This document shows, in pieces, positions 26,286-34,672 of a stretch of DNA of 64,000 nt. Numbering within the stretch: position 1 is the stretch's first letter; every line of letters starts with the position of its first letter. The stretch is from Paenibacillus qinlingensis (GTDB lineage Bacteria; Bacillota; Bacilli; Paenibacillales; NBRC-103111): positions 1 to 64,000 of the forward strand of contig NZ_JABMKY010000009.1 in the NCBI RefSeq assembly GCF_013204845.1, read 5' to 3'. The notes beneath the pieces were generated by a model. The model did no database searches. It was given only the letters and a program-made list of their open reading frames with translations, and had not been told where the DNA came from. Made by a program: the position numbers and the translations under genes.

Positions 26286-27164
26286 TTATCCTTTAACTGC
26301 ACCAACAACAATGCCTTTGACGAAGAAGCGCTGCAGGAAAGGATAGACCAAAAGAATAGGCAGAGCGCCAATGAAAATTTTGGCCGCACGAAGCGAACGG
26401 TCCGTTAAATTCAGCATCTCTGAAGCTGATGCCGTTTTCTGACTCAGATCCGGTGCCTGAATAAGTGTTTGTAGCAGCGTGCTGAGTGGCCAGTTATCCT
26501 TTTGCATATAGATTAATCCATCAAACCAAGCATTCCAGTTGCCTACGGTCACGAATAACGCAATCGTTGCAATAGAGGGCAACGAAACCGGGATGTAGAC
26601 ACGAAACAGCGTTGTCAAATGACCTGCACCATCAATTAAACTCGCTTCTTCCAGTTCCTTTGGAATGGTACGAAAGAAGTTAAGCATGAGAATCATATTA
26701 TACACACCGAGCGCCCCTGGAAGTACAAGTGCCCAAATGGTATCCATTAAGTGGATTTTCTGAATCAGAATGTAGCTTGGGATGAGTCCACCATGGAATA
26801 ACATCGTAAAGATGAAATACCACGCTATCAACTTGCCGCCTTTTAAACCACCGGAATCCATTTTGGATAAGGGGTATGCGGTAAGGATCGTAACGATCAT
26901 ACCTATACTCACACCGAGTACAACCCGTAATGCAGAGTTCAGTAAAGCGCCAAGAAAAGCGCCGTCAGCCAGCGTCCGACTATAGGAGTCGAAGTTGAAA
27001 CCAATTGGCCATAAGGAAACTTGATTGGTCTCCACGGCAAGCCCACTACTGAATGATAAGGCCATGACATGGATCAGCGGTAGTAAACAAAGTAGTGACA
27101 AAAAGGAAAGTACAATGATATTGAAAGCATAAAAGAAGCGATAGGGTCGCGTTTTGTAATACAT
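26286..27164 (-). CDS. Carbohydrate ABC transporter permease (LplC/MalG-type)
   Basis: A 292-residue six-helix permease. The coupling loop EEASLIDGAGHLTTLFRVYIPVSLP (EAA motif) and terminal FFVKGIVVGAVKG identify the LplC/MalG class. ATG 27164 is chosen because GGGAGG lies six bases upstream; in-frame codons further upstream extend into the intergenic gap without a site. The 102-base gap to the LplB-type gene is larger than in the other two modules but holds no terminator. Confidence 0.92.
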   Translation of the reverse strand: MYYKTRPYRFFYAFNIIVLSFLSLLCLLPLIHVMALSFSSGLAVETNQVSLWPIGFNFDSYSRTLADGAFLGALLNSALRVVLGVSIGMIVTILTAYPLSKMDSGGLKGGKLIAWYFIFTMLFHGGLIPSYILIQKIHLMDTIWALVLPGALGVYNMILMLNFFRTIPKELEEASLIDGAGHLTTLFRVYIPVSLPSIATIALFVTVGNWNAWFDGLIYMQKDNWPLSTLLQTLIQAPDLSQKTASASEMLNLTDRSLRAAKIFIGALPILLVYPFLQRFFVKGIVVGAVKG

Positions 27165-27266
27165 AGTCTGCCTCCCAAAGATAAACGACTTCGTCGTCCT
27201 TATAGGACGCACGTGTTTGTCAAGATTGATGCGAAGCAAAAGTATAGAGATATATACTTTTATCAA

Positions 27267-28154
27267 TTAGAAAATACGATAATTCGCGAATCGATACGCT
27301 AACTGATAGGCTACAATAATCATAATGAATCCAATTAATGATTTAAATAAACCAATGGCTGTTGCCAAGCCGTACTGCGAACTAAGAAGTCCTACGCGAT
27401 AAACGAAAGTATCAATGATATCACCTTTATCATAGACAAGCGGATTATATAGATTGAAGATTTGGTCGAACCCTGCGTTCAGCACATTTCCTAATGCTAA
27501 TGTCGCAACAACGATAATAATTGGAATTAATGCAGGCAATGTGACATGCCAGGTCATTTTCCAGCGTCCCGCTCCATCCACTTCTGCCGCTTCATACAGC
27601 GATGGGTCAATACCCGCTAGTGCTGCCAAGAACACAATCGTTGCGAACCCAAATTCTTTCCATGAATCAGTGACTACCACAATGAATCTGAACCAATTCC
27701 CGTCAGCTAGAAAGAGAATGGGTTTTATGCCGAAGGCGGGTAATATCACGCCATTCATAATACCTTTTGAAGATAAGATATCCATGATCACTCCACCCAA
27801 GATGACCCAGGACAAAAAGTGAGGCAAGTACACAAGCGTTTGAATGGTCTTCTTAAATCGCGCCTGACGTACTTCGTTCAGAAGTAATGCAAACACGACG
27901 GGAATCAATAAGTTTACCAAAATTTTGGCACAGGCAATAACTAAGGTATTCCATATTACCTGCAAACTATCATTTCTCTGAAAGACGGTCTGAAAGTTGT
28001 CCCAACCGACCCAAGCAGATCCTGTAAACCCTAACCAGGGTTTAAAATTTTGAAAAGCAATGACCAATCCAGCCATCGGCAGGTAATGGAAAATGAAAGT
28101 TAAGATAATTCCGGGTAGTAACATTACATACAGTATGCCGTTTCTTCCGAGCAT
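27267..28154 (-). CDS. Carbohydrate ABC transporter permease (LplB-type)
   Basis: A 295-residue permease with membrane segments starting almost at the N-terminus (ILYVMLLPGIILTFIFHYLP), so it lacks the 20-30-residue cytoplasmic leader of the other LplB-type proteins here. The EAA loop is EAAEVDGAGRWKMTWHVTLP. AAGGAG lies eight bases before ATG 28154. It is the first gene of the second importer operon and is divergent from the YesM-type sensor kinase, which probably controls it. Confidence 0.92.
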   Translation of the reverse strand: MLGRNGILYVMLLPGIILTFIFHYLPMAGLVIAFQNFKPWLGFTGSAWVGWDNFQTVFQRNDSLQVIWNTLVIACAKILVNLLIPVVFALLLNEVRQARFKKTIQTLVYLPHFLSWVILGGVIMDILSSKGIMNGVILPAFGIKPILFLADGNWFRFIVVVTDSWKEFGFATIVFLAALAGIDPSLYEAAEVDGAGRWKMTWHVTLPALIPIIIVVATLALGNVLNAGFDQIFNLYNPLVYDKGDIIDTFVYRVGLLSSQYGLATAIGLFKSLIGFIMIIVAYQLAYRFANYRIF

Positions 28155-28313
28155 TGCTTTCGCTCCTTTGCGTGTTATCTTTTTCTTAGTTGAATCTTAA
28201 CACGTCATTTCTACCTCTGATAGAAGACGGATTTAAGATTCGCTATGTTTTCTTAATCACTTTGATAATTCCAGACATCTGAGATACAACTACTCTTCCA
28301 TCGAAACAAATTT

Positions 28314-28328
28314 ACCTATATGATAGGT
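28314..28328. promoter_or_regulatory. Short palindrome in the divergent promoter region
   Basis: ACCTAT-ATG-ATAGGT is a perfect palindrome with six-base arms, lying 44 bases before the sensor kinase start and in the 217-bp region between the divergent operons. It could be a regulator site; its position is the only support. Confidence 0.25.
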
Positions 28329-28371
28329 TTATGTTTGAAGATTAGCCTATTTCATAGTAAGGAGGGATCGT

Positions 28372-30099
28372 TTGCCGTTACGATTTAGTACCTTTGCCAA
28401 ATTTAATTTCATACTAATCGGCATGTTGCTGCCTCTACTTGCACTTAGTATATACTCTAACCATACGAGCAATAGCGTCGTTCGTGGAGAAATTCTAAGA
28501 TCAAACAACTCCAATATGCAGCTGCTTACTAATCAATTGGACACCATGGTGAATCAGCTTTCTACTTTTGCCCTTATTATGGAAAGAGACACTGCGGTGA
28601 GATCATATCTCAACTATGAAGACATTCATTATCCTTATGATAAATATGTGATTGTGTCCAATATTCAGGAAAAGCTTAGGCTTAACAGCTCCTCGATGGC
28701 TTGGGAAAACCAAATAGCCGTCTATTCACCAACGGCCAAAGAAGCCATATCGAACACGGGCAATGTCGTTTATGATGAACAATTTCTTCGAAAACAACTA
28801 TCAACGAGTTGGACCGAAACAGCACCAGATTATCGATATGGGAACGATGCTTACTTTCTGAGATATTTCGTGGAGCCTAGCATCGTTGACAATGCCCCAT
28901 TGGCATCTTATCGACTATTAACTGAAATCACATTTCCAAAACAAAACATCGTTAAGATGCTGGATGCATTCAAAACCAATGGCAATATTCATGACCCTTT
29001 CTTATACAAACCTGGTTCAACACCCATCATGAATCATTTCTCGGATCTCAATCTGGTGACAGATTTACTTCAACATCTAGATGGCATAGCTCTAACCCCT
29101 TCAGGAAATGAAACAATCCAGATGAATGGACACAAGTATATTGTAACTTATCAGGTATCCAAAACACTTGGTTGGTATTTAGTCGATTTCTTACCGTTAA
29201 ATGATATATTGGCGCCAATTTCACGCTCCAGTCAGATCTTCATGGGTTCGTTAATCTTTTTAGTCGTTCTTGGTATTTCTTTGTCTTTCCTCATATATAA
29301 AAATGTTCAAATTCCGATACTCAAGCTCGTCTCTAGCGTTCGTTCGATTACGCGTGGCGATTTCAATGCACAAATTACTTATCAACCCAACAATGAATTC
29401 CACTTTTTAATTCAACAATTTAATACAATGGCCCATCAGATCAAAGAATTGATTGAAACCGTCTATCAATCACGCATTCGTCTCCAAGAGGCAACACTCA
29501 AACATTTGCAGTCTCAAATAGATCCCCATTTTCTATACAACAGTCTGAACTTCATTCAGTATAGCGCCAAAATGGGTAACGAAACTGCCGTCATCTCGAT
29601 GACATTAAATTTAGGAGCTTACTACCGCTACGCCACGCGTTTGGAAAAGCCCCTGACTTCTATTCGTGAAGAAATGAATCTCATTCGCAATTATTTGGAG
29701 ATTCACAAACTGCGAATGCATGAAATGAGCTATGAAATTGAACTGCCAGATCGTATGGGTTCGCTTGAGGTTCCACGTCTTATCCTGCAGCCGCTTGTAG
29801 AAAATGCCATCATTCACGGGCTATCCAATCGCGCGCAAGCTGGATGGATACGCGTTAGCGGTGAAATGGACGAGAACACCTATCGATTATCTGTCGAAGA
29901 TAATGGGATTGGCCTATCTAATGAAGCACGAGAAGAACTGTTGTCCCAAGTATCTAACGCAAATAATGAAGACAATCTATGTGGACTTTGGAATGTCGCC
30001 CAGCGCCTTCATCTGCATTTCGGTCCTGATGCCCATATAGAGTTCCCAGACACACTGCAAGGTGGATTAAAAATTTCGTTAGTTTGGACCGTAAGGTAG
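28372..30099 (+). CDS. Sensor histidine kinase, YesM-type
   Basis: A 575-residue membrane kinase starting at TTG 28372, with AAGGAGGG five bases upstream. It has a first membrane helix (about 12-30), an extracellular Cache-like sensor of about 250 residues, a second helix (about 285-307, IFMGSLIFLVVLGISLSFLIY), a HAMP linker (KLVSSVRSITRGDFNAQI), the His-kinase dimerisation motif LQSQIDPHFLYNSLNFIQY (phospho-acceptor His) and a C-terminal ATPase domain (PLVENAIIHGL, VEDNGIGL). It overlaps into the translation region of the response-regulator gene 14 bases downstream. It probably senses sugar state outside the cell and controls the divergent importer operon. Confidence 0.92.
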   Translation: MPLRFSTFAKFNFILIGMLLPLLALSIYSNHTSNSVVRGEILRSNNSNMQLLTNQLDTMVNQLSTFALIMERDTAVRSYLNYEDIHYPYDKYVIVSNIQEKLRLNSSSMAWENQIAVYSPTAKEAISNTGNVVYDEQFLRKQLSTSWTETAPDYRYGNDAYFLRYFVEPSIVDNAPLASYRLLTEITFPKQNIVKMLDAFKTNGNIHDPFLYKPGSTPIMNHFSDLNLVTDLLQHLDGIALTPSGNETIQMNGHKYIVTYQVSKTLGWYLVDFLPLNDILAPISRSSQIFMGSLIFLVVLGISLSFLIYKNVQIPILKLVSSVRSITRGDFNAQITYQPNNEFHFLIQQFNTMAHQIKELIETVYQSRIRLQEATLKHLQSQIDPHFLYNSLNFIQYSAKMGNETAVISMTLNLGAYYRYATRLEKPLTSIREEMNLIRNYLEIHKLRMHEMSYEIELPDRMGSLEVPRLILQPLVENAIIHGLSNRAQAGWIRVSGEMDENTYRLSVEDNGIGLSNEAREELLSQVSNANNEDNLCGLWNVAQRLHLHFGPDAHIEFPDTLQGGLKISLVWTVR

Positions 30100-30113
30100 A
30101 GGAGGATTCTAGT

Positions 30114-31763
30114 ATGTATCAATTACTTATCGTAGATGATGAGCGCCTAGTTGTAGATTCACTTACTGAGACGATTGCCTGGGATGAATTAGGTATTGAG
30201 CACGTGTATCGTGCCTATTCCAGCAAGCATGCTCTTCAGCTGTTAAATACCAATATCATTGATATTGTCATAACCGATATTCGGATGCCCGAAATTAGCG
30301 GCTTAGAGCTCATTGAAACGATTCGCGAAACCAATCCAAAAGTAAAGTGCATTGTTCATTCCGGCTATGCAGATTTCGATTATGCTAAGCAAGCTATGTC
30401 TTCTCAGGTTACTGAATACCTGATTAAGCCCGCCAGCGACGAGGATTTGACACAAGCTGTCACACGCATGGCTGCATTGCTAGATACTGAATGGACACAG
30501 TTGCTTACACAGAAAAAGATAAATACAACCTTGAAAGAGCAGTCTCCGCTTATTCGAGCTACTCTGTTAAATGATGTAATCAAAGGGAAGCGAATGGGTA
30601 AAGAGGAGCTTGAGACTAAGCTTGCTCTGCTAGAAGTTCCTCTACATGTCGATGATTCAATTGCACTGGCTGTCCTGCGTCTGGAAGAAGGCTTCTCCAA
30701 ATTTGACTCCGCTAGCATTTCCTTATTTGAATATGCCATTTTGAATATTGCAGAAGAAACATTTGGCATCCATTTTGACTTAGTGACCGGTAAAGATCCT
30801 TATGACTATCTCGTGTTGCTTGTTAAAATGAAAACTAGTAAAACGGAGAAAATGCAAGGCCTTACCGATTATGAAGTGCAGTGCATGCATTTACTTCAGC
30901 AAACGGTTCTAAAACTGCAAGAAAATGTACGTACCTTTCTCAAAGGGAAAATTTCGGTGGTTGTTAGTACCTTTGGTACTTTCCCTTCCGATGTCGCAGC
31001 ATTATACCAGGCTTGTGTGGCAACAATTCGTCGCAGTGTAGGGAATGATCAGGATATGTTCCTAACCTTAGAAAGTAGGAATCAGGTAGAAATTTCGATT
31101 AAATCCATGCAGAGTCTATATGAGACGCCTACCCTGATGCAAATGCTGGATATGGGTAACCGAGACATGACGATGACCAAATTGGAAGCTATTATAAGTG
31201 AATTAGAAGAAAATTGGTCTGATTCGCAAGAACAGTTAACGGAAGTCTTCTTCCAGCTTGGCGCTGCCTTCGCCTATGCCGTTCATAAAAATGGCAAGCT
31301 GCTCGAAGAATTATTAGGTCCAGCCTACGAGCCTTTCGTCACTCATAAGCCGTTTCTTAGCGTCAATCAGCTAAAAGAATGGGTATTCAAAGTTGCTGAT
31401 CTGTTCTATGAGGATATTAATCAGACCATGGTCTCCGCCAAGAATAGCTCCATTCAACAAATCCAGAGATACATTAATGCTCATCTTGCGGAAGATGTTA
31501 CGTTGCAGACAATTGCTGAACATATTCATATGCATCCGGTTTATCTATCCAAAATTTTCAAAACAGAAACCGGTGAAAATATTAGTGAATTCATCATTCG
31601 GCTAAAAATGCAGAAAGCTGCCTATTTATTGAAGCAGACCGATGATCGCATCTATCAAATTTGCACGAAGATCGGCTATCAAAACCCTCCTTACTTTATT
31701 AAACTGTTCAAAAAGTTTTTCGGCATGACGCCGCAAGAATATCGGGATGCTTCTGCAACTTGA
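30114..31763 (+). CDS. Response regulator with AraC-type DNA-binding domain, YesN-type
   Basis: A 549-residue cytoplasmic regulator. The receiver domain (about 1-120) has the acidic pair in IVDDE, the phospho-acceptor Asp in VITDIRMPEISG and the conserved Lys in YLIKPASD. A central region of about 310 residues follows. The C-terminal AraC double helix-turn-helix (VTLQTIAEHIHMHPVYLSKIFK ... IYQICTKIGYQNPPYFIKLFK) binds DNA. ATG 30114 is preceded by GAGGAGG. It is cotranscribed with the YesM-type kinase and is its obvious partner. Confidence 0.93.
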   Translation: MYQLLIVDDERLVVDSLTETIAWDELGIEHVYRAYSSKHALQLLNTNIIDIVITDIRMPEISGLELIETIRETNPKVKCIVHSGYADFDYAKQAMSSQVTEYLIKPASDEDLTQAVTRMAALLDTEWTQLLTQKKINTTLKEQSPLIRATLLNDVIKGKRMGKEELETKLALLEVPLHVDDSIALAVLRLEEGFSKFDSASISLFEYAILNIAEETFGIHFDLVTGKDPYDYLVLLVKMKTSKTEKMQGLTDYEVQCMHLLQQTVLKLQENVRTFLKGKISVVVSTFGTFPSDVAALYQACVATIRRSVGNDQDMFLTLESRNQVEISIKSMQSLYETPTLMQMLDMGNRDMTMTKLEAIISELEENWSDSQEQLTEVFFQLGAAFAYAVHKNGKLLEELLGPAYEPFVTHKPFLSVNQLKEWVFKVADLFYEDINQTMVSAKNSSIQQIQRYINAHLAEDVTLQTIAEHIHMHPVYLSKIFKTETGENISEFIIRLKMQKAAYLLKQTDDRIYQICTKIGYQNPPYFIKLFKKFFGMTPQEYRDASAT

Positions 31764-31827
31764 AGCAGCAAAAAGTGTCATTATCGGATTTCTAAGAATG
31801 GCACTTTACATTTTTGCGTACTTGATC

Positions 31828-32060
31828 TGTGCGCTAGCGTGCGACCGGCGGCGCAGATGCCTCCCTTGCGCACAATTTTTGTGCGCTAGCGTGCGACCGG
31901 CGGCGCAAATGCACCCCTTGCGCACATTTTTTGTGCGCTAGCGTGCTTCAGCCGGCGCAGTTTCACCCCTTGCGCACATTTTTTGTGCGCTAGCGTGCTT
32001 CAGCCGGCGCAGATTCACCCCTTGCGCACAATTTTTGTACGCTAGCACTCGACAGCAGAC
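31828..32060. repeat. 52-bp GC-rich tandem repeat array (four units plus a degenerate fifth)
   Basis: Units start at 31828, 31880, 31932 and 31984, exactly 52 bp apart; a decayed fifth begins at 32036. Each unit starts TGTGCGCTAGCGTGC, has a variable middle (GACCGGCGGCGCA or TTCAGCCGGCGCA), and ends CCCTTGCGCACATTTTT. TGTGCGC at the start and GCGCACA at the end of each unit are inverted repeats, so each unit, or each unit junction around the AT-rich linker, can form a hairpin. Base composition differs sharply from the surrounding genes. Confidence 0.95.
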
Positions 32061-32111
32061 GGGGCCTGCAAAATCATGTTAAATTTCATGTTCTCAATGG
32101 AAATAAGCCCA

Positions 32112-32141
32112 GAGGAAGCCGTGTCATGACACGGCTTCCTC
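32112..32141. terminator. 30-bp perfect palindrome, terminator of the TIM-barrel operon
   Basis: GAGGAAGCCGTGTCA is followed at once by its exact reverse complement. On the minus strand the stem is followed by TGGGCTTATTT. It lies 22 bases past the stop of the last gene of the minus-strand operon. Confidence 0.75.
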
Positions 32142-32163
32142 TTGAGCTACGAATAGTTTGTTA

Positions 32164-32964
32164 TCAGCCAAGCTGACTAACATACCTACCGTTCTCTCTT
32201 GTTGCTTCATTAGGATGAGTCTCTGCGTAGACGGATTCCTCCTCAACCATTATCCAGCCTTGATAACCAGACTGCTTCAGCAACGCAACCAATTCAGGAT
32301 GGGCAAGCGTGCCCTTCCCCATTGTACGCCATTCGCCAATATGCATATTATAATCCTTAAAATGCACATGCTTGATCTGAGACATCTGCTCCGTAAATAA
32401 CTGTATAGGGTCCATCCCGCCCCTGGCAATATGACCGGAGTCAGGGCAATAGCCAACATACCTGTCGTCGAGGCCTGCAAATAAGATACGATAGTCCTCC
32501 TCCGTTCGGAATACAGAGCCTGAAGGCGAATTCGGATGATAAGCGGTTGTTATTCCAGCTTCATATGCTCGTTTGCCAACGGCATTTGCGCACGCTATTG
32601 CAGTTTGCTGTCTGAAGGCAAGATTGCTGCGATCCTCCCCAGGAAGCTGAACGAGAATGAGCTTCGCCTCTGGAAAACACTGCAAAAAGCGAATCAACTT
32701 GTCTGCGTTCGCTCGTTCTTCAGGCGTTTCTTCCATGTGAAGCCAAGGCTCAGCCAAGGTTAGTGCGGCAAGTTGAAGTCCGCGCGCCTGTAAAGACTTT
32801 GAAAACTTAGCAGGCTCCTCATAATAGGCTCCCAGCATGCATACTTCAGCCTCCACGCCATGAAAGCCCGATTGCTGAATCACATCCAAGATCGACGTAA
32901 GCTCATCTTGATATCGGTCAAGATTCATTTGCCAGGTGTACGTCTGGCAGCCATAGGTGATCAT
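32164..32964 (-). CDS. Sugar phosphate isomerase/epimerase-like TIM-barrel protein
   Basis: A 266-residue xylose-isomerase-like TIM barrel. Typical family features are an N-terminal strand (ITYGCQTYTWQMN), the GVEAEV strand-2 acidic site, a metal-site stretch TAYHPNSPSG, GYCPDSGHIARGGMDP (metal Asp/His) and KHVHFKDYN; the closing strand GWIMVEEE carries a further Glu ligand. Family members isomerise, epimerise or eliminate on sugars and sugar acids. ATG 32964 overlaps the preceding stop (ATGA). It is the last gene of a six-gene operon. Confidence 0.82.
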   Translation of the reverse strand: MITYGCQTYTWQMNLDRYQDELTSILDVIQQSGFHGVEAEVCMLGAYYEEPAKFSKSLQARGLQLAALTLAEPWLHMEETPEERANADKLIRFLQCFPEAKLILVQLPGEDRSNLAFRQQTAIACANAVGKRAYEAGITTAYHPNSPSGSVFRTEEDYRILFAGLDDRYVGYCPDSGHIARGGMDPIQLFTEQMSQIKHVHFKDYNMHIGEWRTMGKGTLAHPELVALLKQSGYQGWIMVEEESVYAETHPNEATRENGRYVSQLG

Positions 32965-33863
32965 CTTTTCCCTGCCTCCTTGATAGCATTGCGAATAAAA
33001 TGGACAGCCTGTTTGCCCCATGCCTCAACCTCGGCATTAAAACAGAAATCAACACACCACCATTCCAAAGGTGCGATCATACGCTCCGTTTCCTTCAAAA
33101 AGCTAGGAAAGTCAATATGGCCTGCACCAAATTCAGCATGTGTACTCGTCTCTTCATCATGCAACGTGCCATCCGAATCAATGAGGTGGAAATGCCCAAT
33201 ATGCCCTTCCAATTGTTTCGCATATTCAACAATGCCACCTTGCAGCACTTCTTGCACCCCTGCTTGTCTTGCACCAATAACCCCGCTCATATACGCATGA
33301 CTTGTATCGAATAGCACTTGAAAAGCAGGGTGATTCACTTCTGTTACCGCGCGCACAACTTCACTAGGCTTATTCAGCCAGAACCCTGGCTCGAACTCCC
33401 AAACAATCCGCAAACCAGCTTCTGCTGCCAATTCTGCAGACGCTTGCCACGTATCCAATAATCGATGGAAACACTGGGCGTACGTCTGTTCATTTACATG
33501 ATTTGGAGATGTCACGGTATCCACGCGTAAAATATCAGTCCCCAAATCAACGGTAAAGTCAATATAGCGTTTTACCAATTCCAAATAAGCCGTTTTATTA
33601 GCAACTGCCGGAGGCGCCTTGCGGAAATCAGGCGCGTACGCAGATACACCAAGTCCATGGGCATGGATTTCATCTACTAGAGCTTTACGTTTAGCAATCG
33701 TATCATAGACATCAGGAACGGGGTGGGGAAGAAAACCATTCACCTCAACACCATCATAACCTGCTTCCTTGGCATACGCTAAAATGCGTGAAAAAGACCA
33801 CGGTTGCTCCTCAAAGGGACCAAAGGCGAATGCCCATGAGCCAATGGATAATTTAGGATTCAT
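32961..33863 (-). CDS. Sugar phosphate isomerase/epimerase-like TIM-barrel protein
   Basis: A 300-residue xylose-isomerase-like TIM barrel. GYDGVEVNGF, RIVWEFEPGFW (metal Glu), QVLFDTSHAYMSG (metal Asp/His) and GHFHLIDSDGTLHDEETSTHAEFGAGHIDF are the expected metal-site strands. Its ATG overlaps the stop of the alpha/beta hydrolase gene by four bases, and its own stop overlaps the next start, so translation is tightly coupled. It is clearly different from the two other barrels of the operon, suggesting distinct steps rather than duplicates. Confidence 0.82.
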   Translation of the reverse strand: MNPKLSIGSWAFAFGPFEEQPWSFSRILAYAKEAGYDGVEVNGFLPHPVPDVYDTIAKRKALVDEIHAHGLGVSAYAPDFRKAPPAVANKTAYLELVKRYIDFTVDLGTDILRVDTVTSPNHVNEQTYAQCFHRLLDTWQASAELAAEAGLRIVWEFEPGFWLNKPSEVVRAVTEVNHPAFQVLFDTSHAYMSGVIGARQAGVQEVLQGGIVEYAKQLEGHIGHFHLIDSDGTLHDEETSTHAEFGAGHIDFPSFLKETERMIAPLEWWCVDFCFNAEVEAWGKQAVHFIRNAIKEAGKR

Positions 33864-34672
33864 TTCGTAACGCTCTCCTGTCTTAACATAAAAGATAACG
33901 TCAACTCATTAAATCTCTCCAGCTGATCCCAGTGATGTGTATGTCCGCTATCTTTAAAGACAACAACTTCCGCATGTGGGATCTCCTTCGCAATTGACCG
34001 AGATAAATGAGGTGGTGTAAAGACATCTCGTTCCCCAACTGTAATCAGCGTTGGTGCAACGATACTTCCAAGAAGGCCTTTTGTATTATGCGTATTACAA
34101 GCGTCGCATTGAGCTTGAAAGGCATGCGTCGGCATTGAATACTCATATTCACTTGCTCCTTGCTGTTTCGCCAACAGGTCATCCAAATGTGCCTCATGGT
34201 AAGCCGGTGTGAAAATAAACAGTTGCAGCAACTTCTGAAAGTCGCTTATCGTCATAACTTCATACGCATTACGGAGTGTTTCAAATATCCGTCTCGTATA
34301 TACATCAACCTTGTGCCATGGACAATTCAAGGTTAATGAGAGAACTCGCTCTGGAGAGAGAAGTGCAACGTGCTGGGCAATCCCGCTCCCCATGGAAATA
34401 CCAGATACATGAGCTCGTTTAATGCCAAGATCATCCAACACAGCGAGTGTATCTTTCGCCATCCCTCGCGTTGTGTATGGCCCATTGGGCTTGCCCGTCC
34501 GTCCCGCTCCACGGTTATCAACAAGAATACATCGGAAGTGCGCCTCATAAGCTTGCACATGCTGCTCCCAAACCGTGCTATCTGCCCCTAATCCCATTAG
34601 AAGTACTAAAGGAGCACCCTTGCCCCTTTCTGTATAATAGATGGAACAGCCCTCTCGATTAACGGTTGGCAT
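33860..34672 (-). CDS. Alpha/beta hydrolase
   Basis: A 270-residue serine hydrolase fold protein. The oxyanion region is LVLLMGLGADSTVW, the nucleophile elbow is G-I-S-M-G, the acid is probably in GERDVFTPP, and the base His is in DSGHTHHWDQ, completing the triad. DNRGAGRTGKPNGPYTT is typical for 3-oxoadipate-enol-lactonase-like members. ATG 34672 has GGAGGT nine bases upstream and lies inside the end of the preceding gene (14-base overlap). In this operon it may open a lactone or ester; the substrate is unknown. Confidence 0.85.
   Translation of the reverse strand: MPTVNREGCSIYYTERGKGAPLVLLMGLGADSTVWEQHVQAYEAHFRCILVDNRGAGRTGKPNGPYTTRGMAKDTLAVLDDLGIKRAHVSGISMGSGIAQHVALLSPERVLSLTLNCPWHKVDVYTRRIFETLRNAYEVMTISDFQKLLQLFIFTPAYHEAHLDDLLAKQQGASEYEYSMPTHAFQAQCDACNTHNTKGLLGSIVAPTLITVGERDVFTPPHLSRSIAKEIPHAEVVVFKDSGHTHHWDQLERFNELTLSFMLRQESVTK

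Larger units (their letters stand above)
31764..32163. other. 400-bp convergent intergenic region
   Basis: This spacer lies between the 3' ends of the response regulator and the TIM-barrel operon. It contains a 52-bp tandem repeat array and a 30-bp perfect palindrome, listed separately. No coding potential beyond repeat translation is seen. Confidence 0.8.

Noticed and set aside
28155..28371. Defined sigma-A promoters for the second importer operon and the kinase gene
   Set aside because: Several hexamer pairs can be drawn, but none has both a good -35 and a good -10 at 16-18 bases; only the palindrome is listed.
31828..32060. CRISPR array
   Set aside because: The units are contiguous 52-bp copies with no unique spacers and no cas genes nearby; this is a plain tandem repeat.
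33000..33314. Plus-strand open frames across the TIM-barrel operon
   Set aside because: They are antisense shadows of well-supported minus-strand genes, without ribosome binding sites or protein motifs.
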